A DNA stretch of 64,000 nucleotides from Flavobacterium sp. (lineage in GTDB: Bacteria; Bacteroidota; Bacteroidia; Flavobacteriales; Flavobacteriaceae). The position numbers and the translations under genes are program-made. Each line of letters opens with the position of its first letter. Positions within the stretch are counted from its first letter, which is position 1. The DNA lies in assembly GCA_021740105.1 (NCBI GenBank), contig JAIPAM010000004.1, forward strand, positions 62,001 to 126,000. The letters are read 5' to 3'. Positions 26,528 through 36,063 of this stretch are shown piece after piece. Below the pieces are notes generated by a model. That model was not told where the DNA came from and did no database searches. It saw only the letters and a list, made by a program, of their open reading frames with translations.

Positions 26528-27754
26528 TTATCTTAATTTCAATGTTACAATTGAAACTATTGCCAATAATATTCCTACAATCCAAAATCGGGTTACGATT
26601 TTACTTTCGTGATAACCCTTTTTCTGGTAGTGATGGTGTAGCGGCGACATTAAAAAAATACGTCGTCCTTCACCAAAACGTTTTTTGGTATATTTGAAAT
26701 AAGCTACTTGAAGCACGACAGAAAAATTCTCGGCTAAGAAAATTCCGCATACTAAAGGGATCAACATTTCTTTTCGAACTGAGATGGCCAAAACAGCTAT
26801 GATACCTCCAATTGTCAAACTTCCTGTATCGCCCATAAATACTGACGCTGGATAGGAATTATACCATAAAAATCCAACTAACGCTCCAATAAAAGCAGCA
26901 ATAAAAACAGTCATTTCCCCAGAATCTGGGATGTACATAATGTTCAAATAATTGGAAAAAACAATATTTCCTGAGACGAAAGTGAATATGGCCAATGCGA
27001 GAACAGAAATTGCAGAGGTACCTGCGGCCAAACCGTCAATTCCATCAGTTAAATTGGCTCCATTTGAAACTGCTGTGATAATGAATATTACAAATGGAAT
27101 GAAAATTAACCAGGCCCATTTTTGATATCCTTCGCCGGTCCATGCTAAAATCTCAGCATAATCAAATTCGTTATTTTTGAAAAATGGAATTGTTGTAGCT
27201 GTAGATTTTTCTTCAAGCGGCGCTTGGTGAATTACATTTTCAGTTTGCACCATTGGTGCTTTGTAATTAGAATCTTGTCTAACTGTAACATCCGGATGCA
27301 AATACAAAACAGAACCTACAATTATTCCTAAACCTACTTGTCCAATTACCTTAAAAATCCCTTTTAATCCTTCTTTATCTTTTTTGAAAATTTTAATATA
27401 ATCATCGATGAAACCAATAGTTCCCATCCAAATTGTAGTAACAATTAAAAGGATAATATAGATATTGTTCAGTTTTGTCAATAATAAAACAGGGATCAAG
27501 GTGGCAATAATGATTATTAATCCTCCCATTGTTGGGGTGCCCGCTTTTTGAGATTGCCCTTCCAAACCAAGCTCTCGAACAGTTTCTCCAACTTGCTGGT
27601 TTCTTAAGAAATTGATAATTCTTTTACCAAATATGGTCGATATCAATAAAGATAAAATCAATGCCAATGCCGATCTGAACGTGATATATTGAAATACTCC
27701 AGTTCCTGGGATATTTAAAGCTTTGTTTAGGTATTCAAATAAATAGTATAGCAT
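26528..27754 (-). CDS. mraY: Phospho-N-acetylmuramoyl-pentapeptide-transferase
   Basis: A 408-residue polytopic enzyme with about ten transmembrane helices. Catalytic motifs are intact: [13 protein letters not shown] with the Asp pair, [18 protein letters not shown] and [11 protein letters not shown]. It makes lipid I by moving phospho-MurNAc-pentapeptide to undecaprenyl phosphate. Compared with the usual about 360 residues it has an extra polar stretch at about 165-215, between two helices, which should sit outside the active site. It follows murE directly; murF, often located between them in other phyla, is not here. Confidence 0.96.
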   Translation of the reverse strand: MLYYLFEYLNKALNIPGTGVFQYITFRSALALILSLLISTIFGKRIINFLRNQQVGETVRELGLEGQSQKAGTPTMGGLIIIIATLIPVLLLTKLNNIYIILLIVTTIWMGTIGFIDDYIKIFKKDKEGLKGIFKVIGQVGLGIIVGSVLYLHPDVTVRQDSNYKAPMVQTENVIHQAPLEEKSTATTIPFFKNNEFDYAEILAWTGEGYQKWAWLIFIPFVIFIITAVSNGANLTDGIDGLAAGTSAISVLALAIFTFVSGNIVFSNYLNIMYIPDSGEMTVFIAAFIGALVGFLWYNSYPASVFMGDTGSLTIGGIIAVLAISVRKEMLIPLVCGIFLAENFSVVLQVAYFKYTKKRFGEGRRIFLMSPLHHHYQKKGYHESKIVTRFWIVGILLAIVSIVTLKLR

Positions 27755-27762
27755 AATTTCGT

Positions 27763-29226
27763 TTATTTGTTCAATTGATCTAACATTTCTTTTACGATTT
27801 TCATATCGTCAAAATCATGGCGTACCCCATTAATTTCTTGATAGGTTTCATGTCCTTTCCCTGCAATTAGGATGATATCATTGGCTTGAGCCAATTGACA
27901 AGCGGCTTTAATTGCTTGTTTTCTATCAATGATAGAAACTGTTTTCTTATAATTTTGAGGAGCGACTCCGCGTTCCATTTCTTCAATAATAGTATCCGGA
28001 TTTTCGGATCTTGGATTATCAGATGTAATAATAATTTTGTCACTTAAATCGGAAGCGATTCCTGCCATCACTGGTCTTTTTGTTTTATCTCTGTCGCCAC
28101 CGCAACCCACAACGGTAATTAATTGTTCGTTTTTAGTCCGAATATCGTTGATGGTTTTTAGTACGTTTTCTAAAGCGTCTGGTGTGTGTGCATAATCTAC
28201 AATGGCAGTGACTTTTCCATTGGAAATAATATATTGAAATCGGCCAGACACACTTTCTAACTCTGACAATAAGCGAAGTACTTCCAGTGATTCCATCCCT
28301 AATTCAACAGCAGTTCCAAATATTGCAAGCAAATTATAGGCGTTAAAAGTTCCTATTAAGCGAACCCAAACTTCATTATCATTAATTTTAAGTAATAATC
28401 CAGATAACTGATTTTCTAATATTTGCGCTTTATAATCAGCATAGGTTTTTAAAGCGTAAGATCGTTTTTTTGCATTCGTATTTTGAAGCATCACTGACCC
28501 ATTTTTATCATCAATATTAGATAATGCAAAAGCAGTTTTTGGCAAATAATCAAAAAACGATTTTTTTACGTCTCTATATTCTGAAAATGTAGCGTGATAG
28601 TCTAGATGATCGTGTGACAAATTGGTGAAAACACCACCTGTAAAATGTAATCCTTCTGTTCTTTTTTGATGAATTCCATGTGAACTCACTTCCATAAAAC
28701 AATACTCAACGCCAGCACTTACCATTTCATTTAAATAATAATTTATTGAAATAGAATCTGGTGTAGTATGGGTTGCCTTATATTCGTTTGTGTCTACAAC
28801 GATTTTAACTGTAGAAAGCAATCCCGTTTTATACCCTGCTTTTTGAAATAATTGGAACAATAAGGAAGCAATTGTAGTCTTGCCATTAGTACCTGTAATT
28901 CCAATTAATTGTAGCTTTTGAGAAGGATTATCAAAATAATTTGCGGCCATAAAAGCCATTGCTTTATTGGTATCGTTAACTTTTATATAGGTAATACCTT
29001 GAACAATAATTTCTGGAAATTCATCACAAATAATTGCAATAGCCCCTTTATCTATTGCCGTTTCTATAAACTCGTGACCGTCAGATATTGTTCCTCGAAT
29101 AGCAATAAAGACATCGTTCTCAGTAATTTTCCGAGAATCAAATTCCATTTTTTCAATAGTCAAATCCGTTGAACCTTGAACGGCTTCAATTGCTACTTTC
29201 CAAAGTATGTCTTTTAAAATAATCAC
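27763..29226 (-). CDS. murE: UDP-N-acetylmuramoyl-tripeptide synthetase (adds third residue)
   Basis: A 487-residue Mur ligase: N-terminal domain with [21 protein letters not shown] loop [39 protein letters not shown] and the substrate-selecting motif [10 protein letters not shown], where DNPR indicates meso-diaminopimelate as the amino acid added. Overlap with the upstream ftsI stop is 4 nt (ATGA type), so the two are translationally coupled. It is 8 nt upstream of mraY. Confidence 0.97.
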   Translation of the reverse strand: MIILKDILWKVAIEAVQGSTDLTIEKMEFDSRKITENDVFIAIRGTISDGHEFIETAIDKGAIAIICDEFPEIIVQGITYIKVNDTNKAMAFMAANYFDNPSQKLQLIGITGTNGKTTIASLLFQLFQKAGYKTGLLSTVKIVVDTNEYKATHTTPDSISINYYLNEMVSAGVEYCFMEVSSHGIHQKRTEGLHFTGGVFTNLSHDHLDYHATFSEYRDVKKSFFDYLPKTAFALSNIDDKNGSVMLQNTNAKKRSYALKTYADYKAQILENQLSGLLLKINDNEVWVRLIGTFNAYNLLAIFGTAVELGMESLEVLRLLSELESVSGRFQYIISNGKVTAIVDYAHTPDALENVLKTINDIRTKNEQLITVVGCGGDRDKTKRPVMAGIASDLSDKIIITSDNPRSENPDTIIEEMERGVAPQNYKKTVSIIDRKQAIKAACQLAQANDIILIAGKGHETYQEINGVRHDFDDMKIVKEMLDQLNK

Positions 29227-31226
29227 GATAATTCTAATGTTATAATTGTATCCCTTTTAATTGCTTCACCCGGATTTAGAGATTGTTTTTTAACTTTCCC
29301 AACCCCTATAACTTTTACTTTTACTTTCAAATTCCCTAAAATTGCCACAGCATCCATTCCTGACATTCCCTTTAAGTTTGGAATTACATTCTTTTTATCT
29401 TGTGATTTTAAGTAATAATCTGAATAGTTTTTCTCTTGATTTGGATTTTTTAATTCTAAATTTTTAACTACGTTTTTAGTTGGAGAATCTGTAAATATTT
29501 TTTGGGCAATTCTTTTAAAAACTGGACCTGCCACATCTGCACCATAATAATTATTATTGGACGAATCTGGATCGTGAACTACCACAATACAAGAATATTT
29601 AGGAAGATCCGCTGGAAAATATCCTACAAATGAAGATATATAGTGTTTATCCGCACCTCCATTGGAACCATAATTGGCTTGAGCTGTTCCCGTTTTTCCT
29701 GCCATCGAAAAATCTTTAGAATATAATTTTGAAGCCGTTCCTCTTTTTACCACATTTTCTAAAACCGCTTTTAATTTCAAAATTGTTTCTTGTGAGCATA
29801 TCTTTGGGTTCATCACCTTCTTATCGAATTTCTTCACGGTCTTATTCCATTCTTTAATTTCTGAAACGAATTGTGGTTTTACCATTTCACCATTATTTGC
29901 AACAGCATTATAATAGGTTAAGGTTTGCAATGGGGTGATCGAAACTCCATAACCAAAAGCCATCCAAGGAAGTGAAATATTAGACCAGGTTTTATCTGTT
30001 GGCTGAGGTATGTATGGCTTACCTTCTCCTTGAAATGGCAATCCTAATCTGGAATTTAATCCATAAGCATTTAGGTGATTTACAAATTTTGAAGGTTCAT
30101 TTTTATAATTGTTATAAACCGCCTGAACCATAACGGTATTGGATGATTTCTCAAATCCTTTTGCCAATGAAATAACTCCATAACCTCCTTCATGAGAATC
30201 TACAACCTTATTTCCGAAATAGGAAATTACACCTCCATTAGTATTGTAAACAGCACTTGTGTCTACTTTTTTATCCTCCAATAGCGTCATTAAATCAGCT
30301 AATTTATAAGTTGAACCAGGCTCATGGGATTCTGCAATGGCATAGTTAGTTGTTTCTATATAGGTGTTTTCTGCAACTTTTCCCAAATTAGAAATTGCTT
30401 TTACATAACCCGTTTTGGTTTCCATAACAACCACACAACCATGATCCGCTTTGTACTTTACTAATTGATCCATTAATGCATGGTGTGCAATATCCTGAAT
30501 ATAAACATCGAGGGTAGAAATTATATCATAACCATCTTGCGGCTCCACTTCGTTCACATCCCGAATGGGTTTCCATTGTCCTTTAGCGATTTTCTGTTTT
30601 AGGACTTTCCCGTCTTTCCCATTTAAGTACTTTCTAAAAGCCCACTCAATTCCTTTTCCATCAGGTAAACCTTCAGGGGTAATTCGCTCATAGCCAATAG
30701 TTCTTGAAGCAATTTCACCAATTGGATGTTTTCTAACTACCTTTTGTTCAACTATAATTCCACCTCTGTAGATACCTAATTTGAAGAGTGGAAATTGTTT
30801 GATTTTCATGTAATCCGTGTAACTTAAATCCCTAGCTAATAAGTAAAATCGGTTACCGCTAGCTCTTGCTCTAGTTAATTCTGATTGAAAATAATTACTT
30901 GGCTTATTGAACAAAATAGCTAGAGAATCAGATAGTGGTTTGATGTATTTTTGAAAATCTTTAGCATCAGGTGCCATTGCATCAAAACGAATATTGTAGT
31001 TTGGAATAGAAGTGGCCAATAGGCTACCGTCGGCAGAGTAGATATTTCCTTTATTAGCAGGAATAACAAAGTTTTTTATCGAATGTTTGTTAGCTAATTT
31101 ACGTAAAGAATCTCCTTCTACCCATTGGATATTAGTGATTTTTAGTACAATTGCAACCGCCATAAAAAAGATGACAACTGCAACTATATAAATTCTTACG
31201 GTGCTATTTTTATTATCCTCTACCAT
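29223..31226 (-). CDS. ftsI: Penicillin-binding protein FtsI (class B transpeptidase) with PASTA domain
   Basis: A 667-residue class B PBP. One N-terminal membrane helix (about residues 9-27), a pedestal domain, then the transpeptidase with SxxK in EPGSTYKL, SxN in KSSNTVM and KTGTAQ. A single PASTA domain closes the protein (VIPNLKGMSGMDAV to the end). It crosslinks septal peptidoglycan in the periplasm with FtsW. Overlap of 7 nt with ftsL and 4 nt with murE. A C-terminal PASTA domain on FtsI is common in Bacteroidota. Confidence 0.96.
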   Translation of the reverse strand: MVEDNKNSTVRIYIVAVVIFFMAVAIVLKITNIQWVEGDSLRKLANKHSIKNFVIPANKGNIYSADGSLLATSIPNYNIRFDAMAPDAKDFQKYIKPLSDSLAILFNKPSNYFQSELTRARASGNRFYLLARDLSYTDYMKIKQFPLFKLGIYRGGIIVEQKVVRKHPIGEIASRTIGYERITPEGLPDGKGIEWAFRKYLNGKDGKVLKQKIAKGQWKPIRDVNEVEPQDGYDIISTLDVYIQDIAHHALMDQLVKYKADHGCVVVMETKTGYVKAISNLGKVAENTYIETTNYAIAESHEPGSTYKLADLMTLLEDKKVDTSAVYNTNGGVISYFGNKVVDSHEGGYGVISLAKGFEKSSNTVMVQAVYNNYKNEPSKFVNHLNAYGLNSRLGLPFQGEGKPYIPQPTDKTWSNISLPWMAFGYGVSITPLQTLTYYNAVANNGEMVKPQFVSEIKEWNKTVKKFDKKVMNPKICSQETILKLKAVLENVVKRGTASKLYSKDFSMAGKTGTAQANYGSNGGADKHYISSFVGYFPADLPKYSCIVVVHDPDSSNNNYYGADVAGPVFKRIAQKIFTDSPTKNVVKNLELKNPNQEKNYSDYYLKSQDKKNVIPNLKGMSGMDAVAILGNLKVKVKVIGVGKVKKQSLNPGEAIKRDTIITLELS

Positions 31227-31570
31227 AGATTTTTGAAAAATCCTTTTTCTTCTTTTTTCTTTATTATTACTTTAACCGGCGGAACAGATGCTGGTAAAAT
31301 TCCTTTAACAGCCATTTTTTGAGTTACCGTTGATTCCATTTTTAATTTCATCAATTCAGATCTCCGATCCACGAATTCAGATCGCAACTCTTTTACTTCT
31401 CCCGTCAATTGAATTATTTTAAATACTTTTTGATCTACATTATTATTGTTTGCAATCATAATTATAGCCAGTAAAATCAAAAACACGATGAAACGCCAAT
31501 TTTTAGCTGCATTCGCTTCTTCATTGATTAAAAACCTTGCCTTTAAAATGCTGTAAACACCGTTTTTCAT
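31220..31570 (-). CDS. ftsL: FtsL-like cell division protein
   Basis: A 116-residue bitopic protein: about 24 cytoplasmic residues, one transmembrane helix (FIVFLILLAIIMIA), then a heptad-rich periplasmic segment (KVFKIIQLTGEVKELRSEF) and a basic, Pro-rich tail. The sequence itself is poorly conserved; the call rests on topology, length and the fixed position between rsmH and ftsI. FtsL with FtsB and FtsQ activates the septal synthase FtsWI. It begins 3 nt after rsmH and overlaps ftsI by 7 nt. Confidence 0.85.
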   Translation of the reverse strand: MKNGVYSILKARFLINEEANAAKNWRFIVFLILLAIIMIANNNNVDQKVFKIIQLTGEVKELRSEFVDRRSELMKLKMESTVTQKMAVKGILPASVPPVKVIIKKKEEKGFFKNLW

Positions 31571-31573
31571 TTA

Positions 31574-32482
31574 TTACTTCTTTTCAGCAATTCTCAATTT
31601 TGCACTTCGCGCTCTATTGTTGCTTTTTATTTCTTGAAAATCTGGAACTATTAATTTTCCAATTGTTTTAAATGGAACCGAAAAATTCCCAAAGAAATCC
31701 CGTTCTGGCTCCCCTTCAAACATTCCGTTTTTCATTATTCTTTTTACCAATCTGTCTTCCAATGAATGGTAGGAAATCACACTTAATCTTCCACCTGGTT
31801 TCAAAATTTCTAGAGATTGCTCTAAAAACTCTTTTAAAACTTCCATTTCTTGGTTGACTTCAATTCGAATCGCCTGATACATTTGAGCTAAGATCTTATG
31901 ACTTTTATGTGCTTGTAAAAAACGTCCTAAAACTAATTTCAGCTGTTCTGTATTTTTTATTGGTTCGTATTCGCGAGCCTCAATAATTACTCGTGCGATT
32001 ACCGGAGCATTTTTTAATTCGCCATAATCAAGAAAAACTCTTCTCAAATTTTCTTCATCATACTCATTGACAACTTTATAGGCATTCAAGTCCTGTTTCT
32101 GACTCATTCTCATGTCTAATTCACCTTCAAAACGAGTAGAAAAACCTCGTTCAGCAACATCAAATTGATGAGACGAAACACCTAAATCACCTAAAATTCC
32201 ATCAACGCTTTTAACATTGTGAAATCGTAAAAATCTTTTTATGAATCGAAAATTCTCATTAATTAAAACAAATCGTTCGTCATCAATTGAATTAGCAAGT
32301 GCATCTTCATCTTGATCGAAAGCATACAATCTACCATTTGAACCTAACCTACTCAAGATTTCTCTTGAGTGACCGCCGCCTCCAAAAGTCACATCAACAT
32401 AAATTCCGTCAGGTTTAATATCTAGTCCGTCTACAGATTCTTTTAATAAAACAGGATTATGATATTCCATTTTCATCATCAT
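31574..32482 (-). CDS. rsmH: 16S rRNA (cytosine(1402)-N(4))-methyltransferase
   Basis: A 302-residue RsmH (MraW). It has the substrate-loop start YHNPVLLKESVDGL, the SAM motif YVDVTFGGGGHSREIL, FDQDEDAL, GVSSHQFD, RGFSTRFEGELDMRM and a C-terminal VISYHSLEDRLVK. It methylates N4 of C1402 in 16S rRNA. The frame opens with several Met codons; the start at 32482 overlaps mraZ by 26 nt, while the Met directly before EYHNPVLL (32470) would give a normal N-terminus and a 14-nt overlap. Confidence 0.96.
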   Translation of the reverse strand: MMMKMEYHNPVLLKESVDGLDIKPDGIYVDVTFGGGGHSREILSRLGSNGRLYAFDQDEDALANSIDDERFVLINENFRFIKRFLRFHNVKSVDGILGDLGVSSHQFDVAERGFSTRFEGELDMRMSQKQDLNAYKVVNEYDEENLRRVFLDYGELKNAPVIARVIIEAREYEPIKNTEQLKLVLGRFLQAHKSHKILAQMYQAIRIEVNQEMEVLKEFLEQSLEILKPGGRLSVISYHSLEDRLVKRIMKNGMFEGEPERDFFGNFSVPFKTIGKLIVPDFQEIKSNNRARSAKLRIAEKK

Positions 32483-32930
32483 TTACATTACCCATTACCT
32501 CTTCTGCTAAATCTGCAAAGTCAACTTCATCGTTAGAAATGAAATTTTCATACAAATCTTTATCCCAAATTTCAACTATATTAACTGCTGAAGAAAGCAC
32601 CAAATCTTTGGAAATTGATGCAAAGGCAACCAAATCTTTAGGTACTAATAATCTACCCAAAGCGTCTATTTCTACTACTTTAACACCCGCAGTAAAACGA
32701 CGGATAAAATCATTATTCTTTTTCACAAATCGGTTCAACTTGTTGATTTTATTCATCATCAAGTTCCATTCTGCCATAGGATACAATTCTAAACAAGGTT
32801 GAAAAACCGAACGCTTCAAGACAAAACCATCAAGAAGTGCGGCTGACAATTGCTTTTTTAAAGGTGCAGGTAAAAGCAGCCTTCCTTTAGCATCAACTTT
32901 GCATTCGTATGTTCCAATAATCGAATTCAA
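32457..32930 (-). CDS. mraZ: Division/cell wall cluster transcriptional regulator MraZ
   Basis: A 157-residue protein with two SpoVT/AbrB-like repeats: IGTYECKVDAKGRLLLPAPL at the N-terminus and VKVVEIDALGRLLVPKDL in the second half, each with the G-R-(L/I)-(L/V)-(L/V)-P DNA-binding loop. MraZ forms rings that bind short direct repeats in front of its own operon and represses it. Exactly such repeats, at 10-bp period, lie 44-90 bp upstream (see operator). It is the first gene of the dcw cluster. The C-terminal acidic tail is longer than in E. coli. Confidence 0.96.
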   Translation of the reverse strand: MNSIIGTYECKVDAKGRLLLPAPLKKQLSAALLDGFVLKRSVFQPCLELYPMAEWNLMMNKINKLNRFVKKNNDFIRRFTAGVKVVEIDALGRLLVPKDLVAFASISKDLVLSSAVNIVEIWDKDLYENFISNDEVDFADLAEEVMGNVNDDENGIS

Positions 32931-32956
32931 TTTTATTTGTTTTTAAATGATACTGA

Positions 32957-32964
32957 CAAAAATA
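32957..32964 (-). promoter_or_regulatory. Putative -7 box of the mraZ (dcw) promoter
   Basis: On the minus strand TATTTTTG fits TAnnTTTG. A TTTG at 32992-32989 could be the -33 box, but its 24-nt spacing is slightly long; that box lies between MraZ repeats. Confidence 0.5.
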
Positions 32965-32973
32965 AAAAAATAT

Positions 32974-33020
32974 TCCCACAATTTACCACAAAATACCACT
33001 TTGTTAATAAGTTTTCCCAC
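32974..33020 (-). promoter_or_regulatory. MraZ operator: 10-bp-spaced direct repeats
   Basis: On the minus strand GTGGKA occurs at 32999-32994 (GTGGTA), 32989-32984 (GTGGTA) and 32979-32974 (GTGGGA), exactly 10 bp apart, with a fourth, GTGGGA, 21 bp upstream at 33020-33015. This matches the known TGGGA-N5-TGGGA type of MraZ site and lies over the promoter of the mraZ operon. Confidence 0.72.
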
Positions 33021-33257
33021 TTCATTAAAAAAGTAAGGAAAAAACCCAGGGATTAATTTATAAATCATTCAAAAACACGTCTTTAAAAACCAACTGAAAA
33101 TGTTGTTTTAACTCGATAAAAATGATTTAATTTAAAAATTAATAGAAATTTTATGATACGAAAACATTAGGTTAATGTTGAAGTGTCTTTTTTAAAATAA
33201 AATTACATTTATGGATTATTTTTGATTTCAGATTCAAAAATCAATGCATATAAATAC
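33021..33257. other. Divergent intergenic spacer between mraZ and a hydrolase gene
   Basis: AT-rich spacer with no open frame or repeat that I can support. The MraZ operator lies at its left edge and the hydrolase promoter at its right edge. Confidence 0.5.
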
Positions 33258-33265
33258 TATATTTG
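33258..33265 (+). promoter_or_regulatory. Putative -7 box of the alpha/beta hydrolase gene
   Basis: TATATTTG, 25 nt before the ATG at 33291. The -33 element is not clear. Confidence 0.4.
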
Positions 33266-33290
33266 TCAAAACTGAAAATAGAACATTCAC

Positions 33291-34055
33291 ATGGAACAAG
33301 TCTTAAAAAAGGAAGGTCGTTATACCTATTTTGAAGCTGGCGAAGGAACACCAATAATCGTATTACACGGATTAATGGGAGGATTGAGCAACTTTGAATC
33401 TGCAGGTGCGTTTTTTTCTAAAAATGGATATAAAATTATTATTCCGGAATTACCTATTTATACTCAAAGTTTATTGCGTACGAATGTTAAAGCTTTTGCA
33501 AAATATGTAAAAGATTTTATAGTTTTTAAGGGTTTCGACAGGGTAATTTTAATGGGTAATTCATTAGGCGGACATATCGCATTGTACCATGCAAAAATGT
33601 ATCCTGAAAAAATGCTAGGATTAGTAATTACCGGAAGTTCAGGTCTTTACGAAAACGCAATGGGCGATAGTTACCCAAGACGTGGGGATTATGAATACAT
33701 CAAAACGAAAGCCGAAGCCGTATTTTACGATCCTAAAATCGCCACCAAAGAAATTGTTGACGAGGTTTTTAACATGGCTAATGACAGAATTAAATTGATA
33801 AAAACTTTAACTATTGCAAAAAGTGCCATTCGACACAATATGGCTAAAGACTTGCCAAAAATGCACATCCCAACTTGTATTATTTGGGGTAAAAACGACA
33901 CGGTAACTCCACCTGAAGTAGCGCTTGAATTCAATAAGTTATTACCTAATTCTACTTTATATTGGATAAATAAATGCGGTCATGCTGCAATGATGGAACG
34001 ACCTAATAAATTCAATAAAATTATGCTTGAATGGTTAAAAAAGGTTAATCTTTAA
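33291..34055 (+). CDS. Alpha/beta-fold hydrolase
   Basis: A 254-residue cytoplasmic alpha/beta hydrolase. The oxyanion motif is VLHGLMGGLSNF, the nucleophile elbow GNSLGGH carries the catalytic Ser, the acid is the Asp in WGKNDTVTPP and the base is the His in KCGHAAMMERP. The substrate cannot be told; relatives include esterases and C-C bond hydrolases. The gene is monocistronic, between its own promoter and a strong terminator, and is separate from the divergent cell-wall cluster. Confidence 0.87.
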   Translation: MEQVLKKEGRYTYFEAGEGTPIIVLHGLMGGLSNFESAGAFFSKNGYKIIIPELPIYTQSLLRTNVKAFAKYVKDFIVFKGFDRVILMGNSLGGHIALYHAKMYPEKMLGLVITGSSGLYENAMGDSYPRRGDYEYIKTKAEAVFYDPKIATKEIVDEVFNMANDRIKLIKTLTIAKSAIRHNMAKDLPKMHIPTCIIWGKNDTVTPPEVALEFNKLLPNSTLYWINKCGHAAMMERPNKFNKIMLEWLKKVNL

Positions 34056-34063
34056 ACTAATTT

Positions 34064-34101
34064 ACACCGAATAATTTGAAAAATTGTTTGGTGTTTTTTT
34101 T
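34064..34101 (+). terminator. Terminator after the alpha/beta hydrolase gene
   Basis: A 14-bp stem with two G-U pairs (34064-34077 with 34081-34094, 3-nt loop) followed by seven T. Its right arm runs close to the engB promoter. Confidence 0.75.
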
Positions 34102-34104
34102 AAC

Positions 34105-34112
34105 TACCTTTG
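34105..34112 (+). promoter_or_regulatory. Putative -7 box of engB
   Basis: TACCTTTG fits the consensus; a weak ATTG at 34083-34086 gives 18-nt spacing. Confidence 0.45.
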
Positions 34113-34130
34113 CAAAAATCAAGATAGATT

Positions 34131-34751
34131 ATGAAAATTAATACTGCCGAATTTATTATTAGTAATTCTGAAGTGGATAAATGTCCGAAAGACTTTTTGC
34201 CAGAATATGCTTTTATTGGTCGGTCGAACGTTGGGAAATCTTCATTGATAAACATGCTTACCAATCATAAAAATTTAGCAAAAACATCAGGAAGACCAGG
34301 AAAAACTCAGTTAATTAATCATTTTTTAATTAATAACAATTGGTTTTTGGTTGATTTACCCGGTTATGGTTATGCTAAAGTTTCTAAGAAAACCAAATCT
34401 ATATTTCAACAATTTATTACCGACTATTTTGAAACTCGTGAACAATTAGTTTGCGCTTTTGTTTTAATTGATATTCGACATGAAGCTCAAAATATTGACA
34501 TAGAATTTATGTCGTATATGGGAGAAAGTGAAATTCCTTTTTGTATTATTTTTACAAAAGCTGATAAAATCAGCAAAGTGAAAATAAATTCTCACATCGC
34601 CGCTTACAAAAAACAGATGTTTGCTAACAATTGGGCTGAAATGCCTCATTATTTTGTTACCTCAGCAACGGAAATGACCGGTAAAACGGAATTATTAGAA
34701 TACATTAACGAAGTAAATCAAGAAGTTTTTAAAAATAATAGTCAGTTTTAA
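34131..34751 (+). CDS. engB: Ribosome biogenesis GTP-binding protein EngB (YihA/YsxC)
   Basis: A 206-residue GTPase. G1 is GRSNVGKSSLIN, G3 is DLPGYGYAK, G4 is FTKADK and the TSA of G5 is VTSATEMTGK. EngB helps assemble the 50S ribosomal subunit. It stands alone on the plus strand and converges with gldC, whose stop is 8 nt away. Confidence 0.95.
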   Translation: MKINTAEFIISNSEVDKCPKDFLPEYAFIGRSNVGKSSLINMLTNHKNLAKTSGRPGKTQLINHFLINNNWFLVDLPGYGYAKVSKKTKSIFQQFITDYFETREQLVCAFVLIDIRHEAQNIDIEFMSYMGESEIPFCIIFTKADKISKVKINSHIAAYKKQMFANNWAEMPHYFVTSATEMTGKTELLEYINEVNQEVFKNNSQF

Positions 34752-34759
34752 AAACGATA

Positions 34760-35092
34760 TTATTTTAATAAATCCAACTTTTCAGCAAAATAATCACTGA
34801 AATCTTTCATCGTTTCCGACATTTTTTCATCGCCAGTTGCTCGCAAATAAGTATCGGACATTGCGACTAAAGTTTGATGAAAAAAAAGCTTCATTTCATC
34901 GACCGGCATTTCTTTAGTCCATAAATCGATACGCAAAGATTCCTTGGTTTTACTATCCCAAATAGCTAGCATAATTGCTTTGGCTTCTTCAGAATTTACT
35001 CCACCGTCTTGTGCGGACCAACTTAGTTTTTCAGGTACTTTATTTTCGTCTAAATCTATGAAAAAATTAATTTCAGAGGTTGAATTTGCCAT
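34760..35092 (-). CDS. gldC: Gliding motility protein GldC
   Basis: A 110-residue soluble protein beginning MANSTSEINFFIDLDENKVP and containing EKLSWSAQDGG and IDLWTKEMPVDEMKLFFHQT, the pattern of flavobacterial GldC. GldC is an accessory protein of gliding: in F. johnsoniae its loss reduces but does not abolish movement. The start codon overlaps the gldB stop by 1 nt, so the two are coupled, as in other Flavobacteria. Confidence 0.93.
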   Translation of the reverse strand: MANSTSEINFFIDLDENKVPEKLSWSAQDGGVNSEEAKAIMLAIWDSKTKESLRIDLWTKEMPVDEMKLFFHQTLVAMSDTYLRATGDEKMSETMKDFSDYFAEKLDLLK

Positions 35093-36048
35093 TATTTTTT
35101 AGGTTTGTATTTTGAATTTTGAAATATTTCTATTGGATCCATTTGCAATAATTGCTGCAAATTTACATCATTATTATTCATATAGGAACGAACAATTTGC
35201 CAGCCCACCCAAGTTCCTACTCTTCCTGGGGATTCATTATCAATTTCAAGATAGAACTTTGAAAAAGGAGCTGTATTAATAAAACGACTTGTTAATTTTG
35301 AATCGGTGCTATACAATAACTGTTCTTGCATAAAATGTCGCCACATGTAACTTTCATTTTCTTGACACCAGGTAATTTGCTCAGGCGTATAACCAATTTT
35401 TTCAGCATCTGAAATTTCTGGCAATAAAAGATCTTTCAAATACAGTTGCTTACCTTCATAAATCATTTGAGAAAGTAAGTTTCTATTATTCCCAAATGGA
35501 ATTACTCTAACTGAAAAACTAGAAACGATGTCGGGCATAATTTGGTTTTGCTCGAAATTTTGCTTAATATATTCTGGAAATTCGTAGAATTTGTGATTTT
35601 TACCTAAGTATAAATCAAGTGAAATTAGTACTAAACTATCTGTATAAATGGCTTTATTTTGATAGTCCATTTCAGAAATTAAAGTGATAACTTTCGGTGT
35701 TTTGGTATTTGGGAAATAATATTTTATGTGCTTGAAAAGTGATTCTAAATTAGAATTTACTTTTTCAAAATTGGAATATTTTTTTTGAACCTCTGTATAC
35801 AATTCTCTGTAAAGTGGATTATTAATTTTGTTGACCCAAATTGAATCTGGGGTAGCTGCTGGAAAAAAATAAGGGTATTTTTGTTTTATATTTTGAAAAT
35901 TTTCTACAGGAGTTTCATAGAAAATTTTATCAAATCGTTCTACTTTTATGGTAACAGGAATTTCTTCAACTTCTTTTTCGATTTTATTTTTTTTATCGCA
36001 AGATGATAAAAGTACCAATAACGAGAATAGAGACACCCATTTTTTCAT
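35092..36048 (-). CDS. gldB: Gliding motility lipoprotein GldB
   Basis: A 318-residue lipoprotein; the signal peptide ends VLLSSC (Cys at about residue 17). The mature part contains FDKIFYETP, NPLYRELYTEV, the IPFGNNRNLLSQMIYEGKQL segment and a C-terminal ESPGRVGTWVGWQIV, a pattern shared with Bacteroidota GldB. It is essential for gliding in F. johnsoniae. Downstream gldC is coupled. About 15 nt upstream is the end of a structured leader element (36064-36182), so its mRNA may carry an RNA control region. Confidence 0.93.
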   Translation of the reverse strand: MKKWVSLFSLLVLLSSCDKKNKIEKEVEEIPVTIKVERFDKIFYETPVENFQNIKQKYPYFFPAATPDSIWVNKINNPLYRELYTEVQKKYSNFEKVNSNLESLFKHIKYYFPNTKTPKVITLISEMDYQNKAIYTDSLVLISLDLYLGKNHKFYEFPEYIKQNFEQNQIMPDIVSSFSVRVIPFGNNRNLLSQMIYEGKQLYLKDLLLPEISDAEKIGYTPEQITWCQENESYMWRHFMQEQLLYSTDSKLTSRFINTAPFSKFYLEIDNESPGRVGTWVGWQIVRSYMNNNDVNLQQLLQMDPIEIFQNSKYKPKK

Positions 36049-36063
36049 AGTATATATTTTATT

